A stretch of 43,376 bases of DNA from CAYHZL01 sp964361075 (lineage in GTDB: Bacteria; Bacteroidota; Ignavibacteria; UBA10030; UBA8401): NCBI GenBank assembly GCA_964361075.1, contig CAYHZL010000007.1, positions 1 to 43,376 of the forward strand, written 5' to 3'. This document shows, piece by piece, positions 17,897 through 27,482 of the stretch (the first letter of the stretch is position 1; the number at the start of each line of letters is the position of its first letter). Under the pieces are notes generated by a model that did no database searches, had not been told where the DNA came from, and worked only from the letters and a program-made list of their open reading frames with translations. Made by a program: the position numbers and the translations under genes.

Positions 17897-18367
17897 ATGA
17901 GAAAAAAAACAGCTTCAAAAAGAATAGTTACAGGTGACCCGAAATTTAACGATGTGCTGGTTTCGCGTTTTATTAATAATATTATGATAAGCGGTAAAAA
18001 ACATCGTGCAGAAACTATTTTTTACGATGCTTTGGATGTTATTGGTGAAAGAGTGAAAGTTGGTGCGCCAATCGATGTTTTCAAAAAAGCAATGAATAGC
18101 GCATCTCCTGTCATTGAAGTAAAAGCTCGAAGAGTAGGTGGAGCAACCTATCAAGTTCCTACAGAAGTTCGCCCCGAACGGCGAACCGCTCTAGCTATCC
18201 GCTGGCTTATTAAATACGCTAAAGAACGTTCGGATAAGTCTATGTCGTTAAAATTGGCGGCTGAGTTTATCGCTGCTGCAAACGGTGAAGGTAACGCCAT
18301 TAAGAAAAAAGACGATACACATCGTATGGCAGAAGCGAATAAAGCTTTCGCTCACTTTAAGTGGTAA
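17897..18367 (+). CDS. rpsG: 30S ribosomal protein S7
   Basis: 156 residues, typical length. Conserved blocks: KFNDVLVSRFINNIM near the N-terminus, GGATYQVPTEVRPERRTALA in the middle, and HRMAEANKAFAHF at the end. It initiates assembly of the 30S head and lines the E site. 15 bases after rpsL. Confidence 0.97.
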   Translation: MRKKTASKRIVTGDPKFNDVLVSRFINNIMISGKKHRAETIFYDALDVIGERVKVGAPIDVFKKAMNSASPVIEVKARRVGGATYQVPTEVRPERRTALAIRWLIKYAKERSDKSMSLKLAAEFIAAANGEGNAIKKKDDTHRMAEANKAFAHFKW

Positions 18368-18441
18368 TAAAAATTAGTTTTTAAAAAATGTTTTTATACG
18401 AGTGTATCGTAACCGCATTCGTTTGATGTGTTGGAATATCT

Positions 18442-20538
18442 ATGCCTAGAAAATTTTCTTTAGATCGTACACGTAATATTGGTATTATGGCTCACATTGA
18501 TGCGGGTAAAACCACAACAACGGAGCGAATTTTATATTACACGGGTGTTTTACATCGTATGGGTGAAGTGCACGATGGCGCCGCTACGATGGATTGGATG
18601 GAGCAAGAAAAAGAACGCGGTATTACTATTACTTCTGCAGCGACAACATGCTTTTGGAGAGAACATCGCGTTAATATAATTGATACTCCTGGTCACGTTG
18701 ATTTTACAATTGAAGTCGAGCGATCGCTTCGCGTGCTCGATGGTGCGGTTGCGTTGTTTTGTTCTGTCGGTGGTGTTGAACCTCAATCAGAAACCGTATG
18801 GCGTCAAGCTGATAAATACGGTGTGCCGCGAATTGCATTTGTTAACAAGATGGATCGTATTGGTGCAGATTTTTTGGGCGCAATCGGAATGATGCGTGAT
18901 CGTCTTGGTACGAATGCGGTTCCGATTCAATTACCTGTTGGTCAAGGTGATTTGTTTAAAGGTATTATCGACCTTGTAACAATGAAGGCAAGAATTTTTG
19001 ACGAGACGAGCAGCGGTATTAAGTGGGAAGACATTGAAATTCCGCACGATTTGCAAGCGCAAGCAGCAGAGTATCGAATGAAAATGTTGGAAGCTGTTTC
19101 CGATGAAGATGATTCCTTATTGGAAAAATATCTTGAGGGAAAAGAAATTACGCCCGCAGAAATTCTTGTTGTGTTGCGTCGCGCATGTTTAAAGGTAAGT
19201 ATTGTTCCCGTGCTCTGTGGTTCATCCTTTAAAAATAAAGGCGTACAAATGTTGTTGGATTCGGTTATTGATTTCTTGCCGTCTCCACTTGATGTTGCTA
19301 ATGGTGAGATAGTTGGTCATCATATTAATTTGAAAGATCAAGTATCGCGTAAAGTTTCTGATAACGAAAAATTTACTGCGCTTGCATTTAAAATTATGAC
19401 TGACCCGTTTGTTGGTCGTCTTACATTTTTTAGAGTGTATAGCGGAACAGTAAAAGCCGGTTCGTATATTTACAATTCTTCCAGTGATAAGAGAGAGCGT
19501 ATTGGTCGTGTGTTGCGTATGCATGCAAACTCGCGCGAAGATGTTGACGAAGGATATACAGGTGATATTCTTGCGGCGATCGGTTTTAAGAATACTCGTA
19601 CTGGCGATACGTTATGCAATGAAGAGGAACCGATTATTCTCGAGAAGATGGTATTTCCCGAGCCGGTTATTTCTCAAGCGATCGAACCGAAGACAAAAGT
19701 TGATCAGGAAAAAATGGGCGAAGCAATGCAGAAGCTTGCCGAGGAAGATCCGACATTTCGCATTTCCACAAACGAAGAAACCGGTCAAACAATTATTGCC
19801 GGAATGGGCGAGCTTCATCTTGAAATTATCGTTGACCGCATGAGGCGCGAATTCAAAGTTGAAGCAAATGTTGGTAAGCCGCAAGTTGCATACAAAGAAA
19901 CTATTCGCAAAAAAGTTCAAGCTGAAGGAAAATTTGTTCGTCAATCCGGCGGTAAAGGTCAATACGGACATGTGTGGATTGAAATTGAGCCGAACGAAAA
20001 AGGTAAAGGATATGAATTCGAAGATGCAGTGGTTGGCGGTTCAATACCACGTGAATTTATTAAACCGGTTTCTGAAGGTATTAAAGAAGCGATGAAGAAC
20101 GGTATTCTTGCCGGTTATCCTGTTGAAGATTTAAAAGTAAAATTGTTCGATGGTTCATACCATGATGTTGACTCGTCGGAAATGGCGTTTAAGATTGCCG
20201 GTTCGATCGCGTTTCAAGAAGGTGCAAAAAAAGCAAGTCCGGTAATTCTCGAACCGATTATGGCAGTCGAAGTTGTAACACCGGAAGAATATCTCGGCGA
20301 CATTATGGGCGACTTAAATTCTCGTCGCGGAAAAATTGAAGGAATCACGCCGCGTAAAGATGCTCAGGTTGTGAAAGCAATGGTTCCTCTTTCAGAAATG
20401 TTCGGCTATGCAACACAAATGCGTTCGATGACACAAGGTCGTGCGCTCTATACTATGCAGTTCTCGCATTACGATGAAACACCGAGATCTATTTCCGATC
20501 AAATAATTGAAAAAATAAAAGGTAAAGAAGCAAAGTAA
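18442..20538 (+). CDS. fusA: elongation factor G
   Basis: 698 residues, full length. GTPase motifs: P-loop AHIDAGKTTTTERILYYTG (about 16-34), switch II DTPGHVDF and NKMD. Domains III-V follow, with the domain IV tip loop GGSIPREFIKPV. It drives translocation and, with RRF, ribosome recycling. 74 bases after rpsG and 61 before tuf, in the classical rpsL-rpsG-fusA-tuf order. Confidence 0.98.
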   Translation: MPRKFSLDRTRNIGIMAHIDAGKTTTTERILYYTGVLHRMGEVHDGAATMDWMEQEKERGITITSAATTCFWREHRVNIIDTPGHVDFTIEVERSLRVLDGAVALFCSVGGVEPQSETVWRQADKYGVPRIAFVNKMDRIGADFLGAIGMMRDRLGTNAVPIQLPVGQGDLFKGIIDLVTMKARIFDETSSGIKWEDIEIPHDLQAQAAEYRMKMLEAVSDEDDSLLEKYLEGKEITPAEILVVLRRACLKVSIVPVLCGSSFKNKGVQMLLDSVIDFLPSPLDVANGEIVGHHINLKDQVSRKVSDNEKFTALAFKIMTDPFVGRLTFFRVYSGTVKAGSYIYNSSSDKRERIGRVLRMHANSREDVDEGYTGDILAAIGFKNTRTGDTLCNEEEPIILEKMVFPEPVISQAIEPKTKVDQEKMGEAMQKLAEEDPTFRISTNEETGQTIIAGMGELHLEIIVDRMRREFKVEANVGKPQVAYKETIRKKVQAEGKFVRQSGGKGQYGHVWIEIEPNEKGKGYEFEDAVVGGSIPREFIKPVSEGIKEAMKNGILAGYPVEDLKVKLFDGSYHDVDSSEMAFKIAGSIAFQEGAKKASPVILEPIMAVEVVTPEEYLGDIMGDLNSRRGKIEGITPRKDAQVVKAMVPLSEMFGYATQMRSMTQGRALYTMQFSHYDETPRSISDQIIEKIKGKEAK

Positions 20539-20599
20539 GTTGTTTCGATGTGTAGTGTTGATAAAAAATATAATTCTCATTAATTAAGGAGACATCCCC

Positions 20600-21805
20600 A
20601 TGGCAAAAGAAAAATTTGACCGCAGCAAACCGCACGTAAACGTCGGTACAATTGGACACGTTGATCACGGCAAAACTTCTTTAACTGCCGCGATTACGAT
20701 GACGTTGGCAAAAAAAGGTTTAGCAAACATTCGCACATTCGATTCGATCGATAACGCTCCGGAAGAAAAAGCTCGCGGTATAACGATCGCAACAGCACAC
20801 GTTGAATATCAAACCGAAAAACGCCACTACGCGCACGTTGACTGTCCTGGTCACGCTGATTATGTGAAGAACATGATCACCGGTGCAGCGCAAATGGATG
20901 GCGCTATTCTTGTCGTTGCCGGTACGGACGGACCGATGCCACAAACAAAAGAACATATTCTTCTTGCACGTCAAGTTGGTGTGCCGAAAATGGTTGTCTT
21001 CTTAAACAAAGTTGATATTGCTGATCCTGAATTGCTCGATCTCGTTGAAATGGAATTGCGTGAATTGTTAACATTATATCAATTTCCGGGCGATGAAATT
21101 CCTATCATCCGTGGTTCAGCAACGAAAGCATTAGAAGCTGCAGCACAAAACAAAGATATTACTGACGAAGCATTCAAACCAATTTTAGCTTTAATGGAAG
21201 CGGTTGATACATATATTCCTGAACCAAAACGCGATATTGAAAAACCATTCTTGATGCCAATCGAAGATGTGTTTTCCATTACCGGTCGTGGCACGGTTGG
21301 TACAGGTCGTGTTGAACGCGGTCGTGCAAAGGTTGGTGACGAAGTTGAAGTGATTGGTCTTGGACAACACAAGAAAACTACAATCACCGGTGCAGAAATG
21401 TTCCGCAAAGAACTTGATGAAGTGAAAGCCGGTGACAACGCCGGTATTCTGTTGCGTGGTGTTGAAAAAACAGATCTCGAACGCGGTATGGTTGTTGCAA
21501 AACCGGGTTCGATTACACCGCATAAAAAATTCAGTGCGCAGGTGTATGTGTTGAAAAAAGAAGAAGGCGGACGACACACACCGTTCATTAACGGTTACCG
21601 TCCGCAGTTCTATTTCAGAACCACAGACGTTACCGGAGTTGTAACATTGCCGACAGGTGTTGAAATGGTTATGCCTGGCGATAATGTTGACAATATGCAA
21701 ATCGAATTAATCTCGACAATTGCAATGGATGATGGTTTACGCTTTGCTATCCGCGAAGGCGGTCGTACGGTTGGTGCTGGTGTTGTAACAAAAATTATCG
21801 AGTAA
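20600..21805 (+). CDS. tuf: elongation factor Tu
   Basis: 401 residues. G1 GHVDHGKTSLTAAIT (19-26 region), G3 DCPGHADYVKNM, G4 NKVD, then domain II and III signatures (GRGTVGTGRVERGR, EGGRHTPFINGYRPQFYFR). AAGGAG is placed 8 bases or so before the ATG. It delivers aminoacyl-tRNA to the A site. The upstream tRNA cluster, which in E. coli holds a second tuf copy, has none here, so this may be the only tuf gene locally. Confidence 0.98.
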   Translation: MAKEKFDRSKPHVNVGTIGHVDHGKTSLTAAITMTLAKKGLANIRTFDSIDNAPEEKARGITIATAHVEYQTEKRHYAHVDCPGHADYVKNMITGAAQMDGAILVVAGTDGPMPQTKEHILLARQVGVPKMVVFLNKVDIADPELLDLVEMELRELLTLYQFPGDEIPIIRGSATKALEAAAQNKDITDEAFKPILALMEAVDTYIPEPKRDIEKPFLMPIEDVFSITGRGTVGTGRVERGRAKVGDEVEVIGLGQHKKTTITGAEMFRKELDEVKAGDNAGILLRGVEKTDLERGMVVAKPGSITPHKKFSAQVYVLKKEEGGRHTPFINGYRPQFYFRTTDVTGVVTLPTGVEMVMPGDNVDNMQIELISTIAMDDGLRFAIREGGRTVGAGVVTKIIE

Positions 21806-21824
21806 GAAAAAAAAATATCATTTT

Positions 21825-21852
21825 CGTCCCGTCTTGCAAAATAGACGGAACG
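21825..21852 (+). promoter_or_regulatory. hairpin in the tuf-rpsJ spacer
   Basis: CGT + CCGTCT (21825-21834, one mismatch) pairs with AGACGG + ACG (21843-21852) around an 8-base loop, ending one base before the rpsJ Shine-Dalgarno AGGAG. It could tune rpsJ translation or be an S10-operon leader. No L4 site consensus was tested. Confidence 0.4.
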
Positions 21853-21865
21853 AGGAGAGTTCAAA

Positions 21866-22174
21866 TTGTCAAGTCAAAAAATTCGAATAAAGTTAAAATC
21901 CTACGATCATAATCTGATCGATAAGTCTGCTGAAAAAATAATCAAGACTGTGAAATCTACCGGTGCGGTAGTCTCTGGTCCAATTCCGCTTCCAACGAAG
22001 CGTTCGTTGTTCACAGTGAATCGTTCGCCGCACGTTGATAAAAAATCGCGCGAACAGTTTGAGATTCGCTCGCACAAAAGACTTATTGATATTTTAACAT
22101 CCGGCACAAAAACAGTTGACGCGCTGATGAAACTTGATTTGCCGGCTGGCGTGGATGTCGAAATTAAAGTGTAA
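21866..22174 (+). CDS. rpsJ: 30S ribosomal protein S10
   Basis: 102 residues from TTG 21866 (AGGAG 8 bases upstream). It contains KLKSYDHNLIDKSAEKI, GPIPLPTKRSLFTVNRSPH and KSREQFEIRSHKRLIDI, all standard. S10 also acts as NusE, the NusG KOW partner. First gene of the S10 cluster, joined here directly to str. Confidence 0.97.
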   Translation: MSSQKIRIKLKSYDHNLIDKSAEKIIKTVKSTGAVVSGPIPLPTKRSLFTVNRSPHVDKKSREQFEIRSHKRLIDILTSGTKTVDALMKLDLPAGVDVEIKV

Positions 22175-22233
22175 ATCAAAAGCGTTGGAATAAGTGTTGT
22201 TCTATCAACGTTTGAAAACAAGAGTGTAACAGT

Positions 22234-22253
22234 TGGTCTTCTATTATAGACCA
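22234..22253 (+). promoter_or_regulatory. small hairpin in front of rplC
   Basis: TGGTCT (22234-22239) pairs with AGACCA (22248-22253), 8-base loop, five bases before AAGGAG of rplC. A modest 6-bp stem in a 99-base spacer. Functional role uncertain. Confidence 0.3.
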
Positions 22254-22273
22254 TTCTCAAGGAGTATTAACCA

Positions 22274-22894
22274 GTGAGTGGAATTTTAGGTAAAAAGATA
22301 GGCATGACGAGTATCTTCGATGACAACGGAGCAGCGGTACCGTGCACCGTTATTGAAGCTGGTCCATGTTATGTCACTCAAATTCGTACAAAAGAAAAAG
22401 ACGGCTATGAAGCTGTTCAACTTGGGTATGATGAAAAACCGGACAGGCTGTTGAACAAACCGCTGAAAGGTCATTTTGAAAAAGCAGGAGTGAAAGCTCT
22501 CCGTCTGCTTCGCGAGTTCCGCAACTTAACAAATGCACAGCTTGCAATTGGTGCAGAAATAAAAGTTGATGTGTTCTCGAAAGGCGATGTTGTGTCGGTA
22601 ACTGCAAAATCAAAAGGAAAAGGTTTCCAGGGCGTTGTGAGACGACATCACTTCAGCGGTGTTGGTATGACATCGCACGGTGCCTCTGATCGCGTTCGCG
22701 CGCCGGGTTCTATCGGTGGTTCATCGTATCCTTCGCGCGTGTTTAAAGGTATGCGCATGGCCGGACGCATGGGACATGAAAATGTTACCGTAAAAAATTT
22801 AACAGTGTTGCAAGTGATACCCGAATCGAATTTGATTCTTGTCAAAGGATCTATTCCGGGACCGAAGAACACATACGTAACTATCACGAAATAA
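22274..22894 (+). CDS. rplC: 50S ribosomal protein L3
   Basis: 206 residues from GTG 22274 (AAGGAG at 22259-22264). N-terminus SGILGKKIGMTSIFDDNG. The long loop reaching the peptidyl-transferase centre includes GVVRRHHFSGVGMTSHGASD and GSSYPSRVFKGMRMAGRMG. Early large-subunit assembly protein. Confidence 0.97.
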   Translation: MSGILGKKIGMTSIFDDNGAAVPCTVIEAGPCYVTQIRTKEKDGYEAVQLGYDEKPDRLLNKPLKGHFEKAGVKALRLLREFRNLTNAQLAIGAEIKVDVFSKGDVVSVTAKSKGKGFQGVVRRHHFSGVGMTSHGASDRVRAPGSIGGSSYPSRVFKGMRMAGRMGHENVTVKNLTVLQVIPESNLILVKGSIPGPKNTYVTITK

Positions 22895-22931
22895 TTTTTG
22901 CCGAAGTAGTATCAAGAAAGTTTACTTCTTT

Positions 22932-23561
22932 ATGAAAATAGATGTCTTAAAAAAAGATGGCACAAAATCCGGCGACACAGTAACACTTGATCCCGCGATT
23001 TTTGAAATTGAACCGAACGATCACGCAATTTATCAAGCGGTGCGTTCGTTTATGGCAAACCAACGTCAAGGTACGCACAAAACAAAAGAACGTGGCGAAG
23101 TGAGTGGCGGCGGAAAAAAACCGTTCGGACAAAAGAAAACAGGTCGTGCTCGTCAAGGTACAAGTCGTTCGCCGTTGATGGTTGGCGGCGGAACAATATT
23201 CGGACCGAAGCCGCATGATTATGTTGTGAAGCTTCCGGTCAAAGTAAAACGTCTTGCAAGAAAATCGGCGTTATCGTACAAAGTGAAAGATGCACAGATC
23301 CTCGTTGTTGAAGATTTCACATTTGATACACCGAAGACAAAAGAATTTGCGGCAATCTTAAAAGCATTGAATATTACATCGAAGAAAATTTTATTTCTTG
23401 TTCCAAAAAAAGACGCAAACGTTTTGAAATCCGGACAAAATATCCCGCGGTTAAATATTCTTGAAGCAGCAAAAGCATCGACATACGATATTTTGAACAC
23501 AACAGTTCTTCTGTTGCAAAAAAGTTCGGTAGACGTTATTCAAAAAACTTTTTCGAACTAA
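22932..23561 (+). CDS. rplD: 50S ribosomal protein L4
   Basis: 209 residues. The exit-tunnel loop is conserved: GGGKKPFGQKKTGRARQGTS and VGGGTIFGPKPHDY. In E. coli L4 also represses the S10 operon at its leader. The only leader candidate here is the short tuf-rpsJ hairpin. 37 bases after rplC. Confidence 0.97.
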   Translation: MKIDVLKKDGTKSGDTVTLDPAIFEIEPNDHAIYQAVRSFMANQRQGTHKTKERGEVSGGGKKPFGQKKTGRARQGTSRSPLMVGGGTIFGPKPHDYVVKLPVKVKRLARKSALSYKVKDAQILVVEDFTFDTPKTKEFAAILKALNITSKKILFLVPKKDANVLKSGQNIPRLNILEAAKASTYDILNTTVLLLQKSSVDVIQKTFSN

Positions 23562-23587
23562 TACATTAACGAGTAGCGATTACGACA

Positions 23588-23875
23588 ATGGCAATATTAA
23601 TACAACCACTGCTGACAGAAAAAATGACTTCGCTTGCGACCAAGCGTCAATATGCATTTGAGGTTCAAAAGAATTCCAATAAAATTGAAATATTGAAAGC
23701 TGTTGAAAAAAAATTCAACGTGAACGTCGAAAGCATTCGCACAATTTTGGTAAAAGGAAAAACAAAAGCGCAAATGACAAAACGTGGTCGCGTTCCCGGC
23801 AGCCGTTCGGATTGGAAGAAAGCGATTGTAACAATAAAAGACGGTCAAACAATTGACTTCTTGGCTAACGTATAA
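23588..23875 (+). CDS. rplW: 50S ribosomal protein L23
   Basis: 95 residues. PLLTEKMTSLATKRQYAFEV near the start and VKGKTKAQMTKRGRVPGSRSDW in the loop region. It sits at the tunnel exit and docks trigger factor and SRP. 26 bases after rplD. Confidence 0.96.
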   Translation: MAILIQPLLTEKMTSLATKRQYAFEVQKNSNKIEILKAVEKKFNVNVESIRTILVKGKTKAQMTKRGRVPGSRSDWKKAIVTIKDGQTIDFLANV

Positions 23876-23904
23876 AATTGAAATTTGATTGTTGAGAATA
23901 CATC

Positions 23905-24729
23905 ATGGCATTACGAAAATTAAAACCTAATACACCGGCAACGCGCTACTACTCAGTGGCAACGTTCGACGAAATTACAAAAACGACTCCGGAAAAATCG
24001 CTCGTCGAATCTCTTCCGAAAAGCGGCGGACGCAACGGCTTCGGTCGTATTACATCGCGTCATCGCGGCGGCGGACATAAACGTCAATATCGTATCATTG
24101 ATTTCAAGCGAGACAAACGCGGAGTTGAAGCTCGTGTCGAATCAATTCAGTACGATCCGAATCGTTCTTCGCGTATTGCATTGCTCGTGTATGCCGATGG
24201 TGAGAGAAGATATATTCTTGCTCCTGAAGGTTTGAAAGTAGATCAGAAACTTAATGCTGGTCCTGAAGTTGAAATTACTGTTGGCAACGCACTGCCGTTA
24301 AAAAATATTCCTGTAAACACACAGGTGCACAATATTGAAATGCGTGAAGGCAAGGGCGGACAAATTGCACGCGGCGCTGGAAATTTCGCAGTTGTTCAGG
24401 CAAAAGAAGGTGACTTTGTTTTGTTGAAACTCCCTTCCGGTGAAGTGCGCAACATACTCGGTACTTGTTATGCAACAATCGGCATGTTGGGAAATTTGGA
24501 TCATCAAAATATTAGTCTTGGCAAAGCTGGACGTTCGCGTTGGTTGGGAATTCGTCCGCAGAGTCGTGGTGTTGCTAGAAACCCTGTCGATCATCCAATG
24601 GGTGGTGGTGAAGGAAAGACATCCGGTGGTGGACATCCGGTAAGTCCATGGGGACAAAAAGCAAAAGGTTTAAAAACTCGCAAGCATAAAAAAGATTCTA
24701 ACAAATATATTGTTAAACGACGCAAGTAA
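23905..24729 (+). CDS. rplB: 50S ribosomal protein L2
   Basis: 274 residues. It has GRNGFGRITSRHRGGGHKRQ near residue 45 and the C-terminal signature VARNPVDHPMGGGEGKTSGG, including the conserved His of the peptidyl-transferase region. It binds near 23S domain IV and contacts the 30S subunit (bridge B7b). 29 bases after rplW. Confidence 0.98.
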   Translation: MALRKLKPNTPATRYYSVATFDEITKTTPEKSLVESLPKSGGRNGFGRITSRHRGGGHKRQYRIIDFKRDKRGVEARVESIQYDPNRSSRIALLVYADGERRYILAPEGLKVDQKLNAGPEVEITVGNALPLKNIPVNTQVHNIEMREGKGGQIARGAGNFAVVQAKEGDFVLLKLPSGEVRNILGTCYATIGMLGNLDHQNISLGKAGRSRWLGIRPQSRGVARNPVDHPMGGGEGKTSGGGHPVSPWGQKAKGLKTRKHKKDSNKYIVKRRK

Positions 24730-24744
24730 TTATAAAGAACAAGT

Positions 24745-25020
24745 ATGAGTAGATCAGTAAAAAAAGGGCCCTTCATAGAGCCAAAGTTGTTAAAAAAAGT
24801 TGAAGTGCTCAATAAGGCAAACAAGAAACAAGTAATCAAGACATGGTCGCGTTCCTCGACCATCACTCCTGATTTTGTCGGACACACATTTGCGGTGCAC
24901 AACGGAAATAAATTTATTCCTGTGTATGTGCAAGAATCAATGGTGGGACATAAGCTTGGCGAGTTTGCTCCGACACGAGTTTTTCGCGGTCATCCTGGTT
25001 TGAAAACAGAATCAGCGTAA
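24745..25020 (+). CDS. rpsS: 30S ribosomal protein S19
   Basis: 91 residues. MSRSVKKGPFIEPKLLKKVE and the C-terminal GHKLGEFAPTRVFRGHPG are diagnostic. Head protein bound next to S13. 15 bases after rplB. Confidence 0.97.
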   Translation: MSRSVKKGPFIEPKLLKKVEVLNKANKKQVIKTWSRSSTITPDFVGHTFAVHNGNKFIPVYVQESMVGHKLGEFAPTRVFRGHPGLKTESA

Positions 25021-25069
25021 ACAAACGGCTGCGAATTTTTGAATACGAATTTTTGGAGTGTATCATACA

Positions 25070-25420
25070 ATGGAAGCAAAAGCAGTTAATAGATTTGTCG
25101 GAACCTCGCCGCGTAAAATGCGAATCGTTATTGATTTAATTCGCGGTAAGTCGGTTGGTGAAGCGTTATCCATCCTTCACTTTCAACCAAAACACGCAGC
25201 AAAAAATGCCGAGAAGGTTTTACGTTCAGCAATTTCTAATCTGCAGAACAAAGACAATGCAGGACGTACCAACACCGATCAAATGTTTGTGAAAGAAGTT
25301 TTTGTAAATGGCGGCGCTCAGATGAAACGCATTCTTCCTGCGCCGATGGGCAAAGCTTATAGAATGATTAAACGTTCGCACCACTTAACAATTGTGGTTG
25401 CACAACGAAACAGTAATTAA
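25070..25420 (+). CDS. rplV: 50S ribosomal protein L22
   Basis: 116 residues from ATG 25070. An in-frame GTG at 25058 overlaps the Shine-Dalgarno TTGGAG, so the ATG is preferred. Contains NRFVGTSPRKMRIVIDLIRG and the tunnel beta-hairpin ending KRILPAPMGKAYRMIKRSHH. Position between rpsS and rpsC is canonical. Confidence 0.96.
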   Translation: MEAKAVNRFVGTSPRKMRIVIDLIRGKSVGEALSILHFQPKHAAKNAEKVLRSAISNLQNKDNAGRTNTDQMFVKEVFVNGGAQMKRILPAPMGKAYRMIKRSHHLTIVVAQRNSN

Positions 25421-25460
25421 TTTTTTTTGCAATACAATTAAGAAAAAGTAGGAGTACGCT

Positions 25461-26099
25461 TTGGGACAAAAAACACACCCGATAGGTTTTCGCTTAGGAG
25501 TTATTAAAACCTGGGATTCAAATTGGTACGACGATAAAGGCTTCGCCACAAAACTGAACGAAGATTTTGTAGTGCGTAATTATTTACGCAACCGATTGAA
25601 AAAAGCCGGCGTCTCGAAAATTTTAATCGAACGAACGCCAAAGAACGCGCGCATCACCATTCAAACCTCGCGTCCGGGAATTGTTATCGGTAAAAGCGGA
25701 AAAGAAATTTCTCAACTTGAAGAAGAATTAAAAAAGATTACGAACAAAGAAATAAAAATTCTCATCAATGAAATTAAACGTCCTGAACTTGATGCGTACC
25801 TTGTTGCTGAAAATATCGCATCACAGTTAGAAGGTCGTATCGCATTTCGTCGAGCGATGAAGCAGGCGATTACCGCTTCGATGCGAATGGGTGCTGAAGG
25901 AATTCGCGTGATGTGCAGCGGACGTCTTGGCGGCGCAGAAATGGCGCGACGCGAACAATACAAAGAAGGACGCATTCCACTTCACACACTTCGCGCTGAC
26001 ATTGATTATGCGACGGCAGAAGCGTTGACGATTTACGGAAAAATTGGTGTCAAGGTTTGGATTTGCAAAGGCGAAGTACTTGGTAGCGCCGCACGATAA
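25461..26099 (+). CDS. rpsC: 30S ribosomal protein S3
   Basis: 212 residues from TTG 25461 (GGAG 8 bases or so upstream), starting GQKTHPIGFRLGVIKTWDS. The KH domain includes RPGIVIGKSGKEISQLEEEL. The C-terminal domain has GRLGGAEMARREQYKEGRIP. It forms part of the mRNA entry-channel helicase with S4 and S5. Confidence 0.97.
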   Translation: MGQKTHPIGFRLGVIKTWDSNWYDDKGFATKLNEDFVVRNYLRNRLKKAGVSKILIERTPKNARITIQTSRPGIVIGKSGKEISQLEEELKKITNKEIKILINEIKRPELDAYLVAENIASQLEGRIAFRRAMKQAITASMRMGAEGIRVMCSGRLGGAEMARREQYKEGRIPLHTLRADIDYATAEALTIYGKIGVKVWICKGEVLGSAAR

Positions 26100-26135
26100 A
26101 ATTTTTTAATTGATTGATATTGGAGTCTGTTCATC

Positions 26136-26558
26136 ATGTTAATGCCAAAAAGAGTTAAGTATCGAAAAGCACAACGCGGACGCATGTGTGGTAAAGCAAC
26201 GCGCGGCGCAACAATCGCGTTCGGTGATTTCGGATTAAAAGCATTGGAACCAGGTTGGATTACGCAACGCCAAATTGAAGCGGCTCGTGTTGCGCTCACA
26301 CGTTTGATGAAGCGTGAAGGTAAAGTGTGGATTCGCATTTTCCCGGATAAACCGGTAACAAAAAAACCTGCTGAAACCCGTATGGGCAGCGGTAAAGGTG
26401 CACCGGAATTTTGGGTCTCTGTTGTAAAACCGGGACGAGTCATGTTTGAAATTGGCGGCGTGAATAAAGCCGTTGCGCAGGAAGCATTAATTCTTGCAGC
26501 ACACAAACTTCCCATCAAAACAAAATTTGTAACACGCGTAGATTACGACGCGCATTAA
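26136..26558 (+). CDS. rplP: 50S ribosomal protein L16
   Basis: 140 residues. MLMPKRVKYRKAQRGRMCGK start (a second ATG two codons in would also work). Core FPDKPVTKKPAETRMGSGKG. Late-assembly protein that positions A-site tRNA. 36 bases after rpsC. Confidence 0.97.
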   Translation: MLMPKRVKYRKAQRGRMCGKATRGATIAFGDFGLKALEPGWITQRQIEAARVALTRLMKREGKVWIRIFPDKPVTKKPAETRMGSGKGAPEFWVSVVKPGRVMFEIGGVNKAVAQEALILAAHKLPIKTKFVTRVDYDAH

Positions 26559-26578
26559 GCAAGAAAGAAGATTTAAAA

Positions 26579-26782
26579 ATGAAAGCACACGAAATACGAG
26601 AACTTTCCGACGCAGAACTGAAACAGCGAATTGCCGAAGGACATGAAACATTGGCAACAATGAAATTTCAAAAGGCAACAAGCCAGATTGAAAACACCGC
26701 AAAGTTTCGCAACACGCGAAAAGATATTGCGCGCATGAATACATTGGTGCGCGAACGCGAATTACAAGCGTCAACCAAGTAA
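26579..26782 (+). CDS. rpmC: 50S ribosomal protein L29
   Basis: 67 residues. Two-helix hairpin protein starting MKAHEIRELSDAELKQRIAE, with the RKDIARMNTLVRERE motif near the C-terminus. Beside L23 at the tunnel exit. 20 bases after rplP. Confidence 0.95.
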   Translation: MKAHEIRELSDAELKQRIAEGHETLATMKFQKATSQIENTAKFRNTRKDIARMNTLVRERELQASTK

Positions 26783-26809
26783 CTTTTTTTGTTGGAGAAC
26801 AAATACACA

Positions 26810-27070
26810 ATGGAAAACCGAACCACTCGGCGAAAAGTTAGAACCGGAAAAGTCGTCAGCGCAAAAATGATGAAAAGTATTGTTGTTGCTATCGAACGGC
26901 AAGTACCGCACAAGTTGTACAAAAAATATTTCAAACGCACAACGCGGTTGATGGCGCACGATGAAAAAGGCGAAGCCGGTATTGGCGATACAGTAAAAAT
27001 TATGGAAACGCGCCCGCTCAGCAAAATGAAACGCTGGAGACTTGTTGAAATTGTCGCAAAAGCGAAATAA
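26810..27070 (+). CDS. rpsQ: 30S ribosomal protein S17
   Basis: 86 residues from ATG 26810. An in-frame TTG at 26789 would add seven residues over the Shine-Dalgarno region and is less likely. The OB-fold sequence RKVRTGKVVSAKMMKSIVVA and AGIGDTVKIMETRPLSKMKR is characteristic. Primary 16S-binding protein. Confidence 0.95.
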   Translation: MENRTTRRKVRTGKVVSAKMMKSIVVAIERQVPHKLYKKYFKRTTRLMAHDEKGEAGIGDTVKIMETRPLSKMKRWRLVEIVAKAK

Positions 27071-27090
27071 TAGAAATTCTGGAGATTGTC

Positions 27091-27459
27091 ATGATTCAAG
27101 AAGAAACAAACCTTGTTGTTGCAGATAATTCCGGCGCAAAAAAAGTGCGCTGCATTCGTGTGCTTGGCGGACATGATCGTCGCTACGCATCTGTCGGAGA
27201 TTTAATCGTTGTTGCTGTGAAGGCAGCAATTCCCGGCGCTGGTGTTAAAAAAGGAGAAGTCTCTCGTGCAGTGGTTGTCCGCACGAAAAAAGAAATTGGT
27301 CGAAAAGATGGTTCGTACATTCGGTTCGATGAAAATGCTGTTGTGCTTCTTAATGCACAAAATGAACCGCGCGGCACACGTATCTTCGGACCGGTAGCGC
27401 GCGAACTTCGCGAAAAACAATTCATGAAAATTGTATCGCTTGCACCTGAAGTATTGTAA
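27091..27459 (+). CDS. rplN: 50S ribosomal protein L14
   Basis: 122 residues, invariant length. MIQEETNLVVADNSGAKKVR start and GTRIFGPVARELREKQFMKI at the C-terminus. Forms intersubunit bridges and is the RsfS target. First gene of the classical spc cluster. Confidence 0.97.
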   Translation: MIQEETNLVVADNSGAKKVRCIRVLGGHDRRYASVGDLIVVAVKAAIPGAGVKKGEVSRAVVVRTKKEIGRKDGSYIRFDENAVVLLNAQNEPRGTRIFGPVARELREKQFMKIVSLAPEVL

Positions 27460-27482
27460 AATTTTTTCTGAAAGAAAATTCC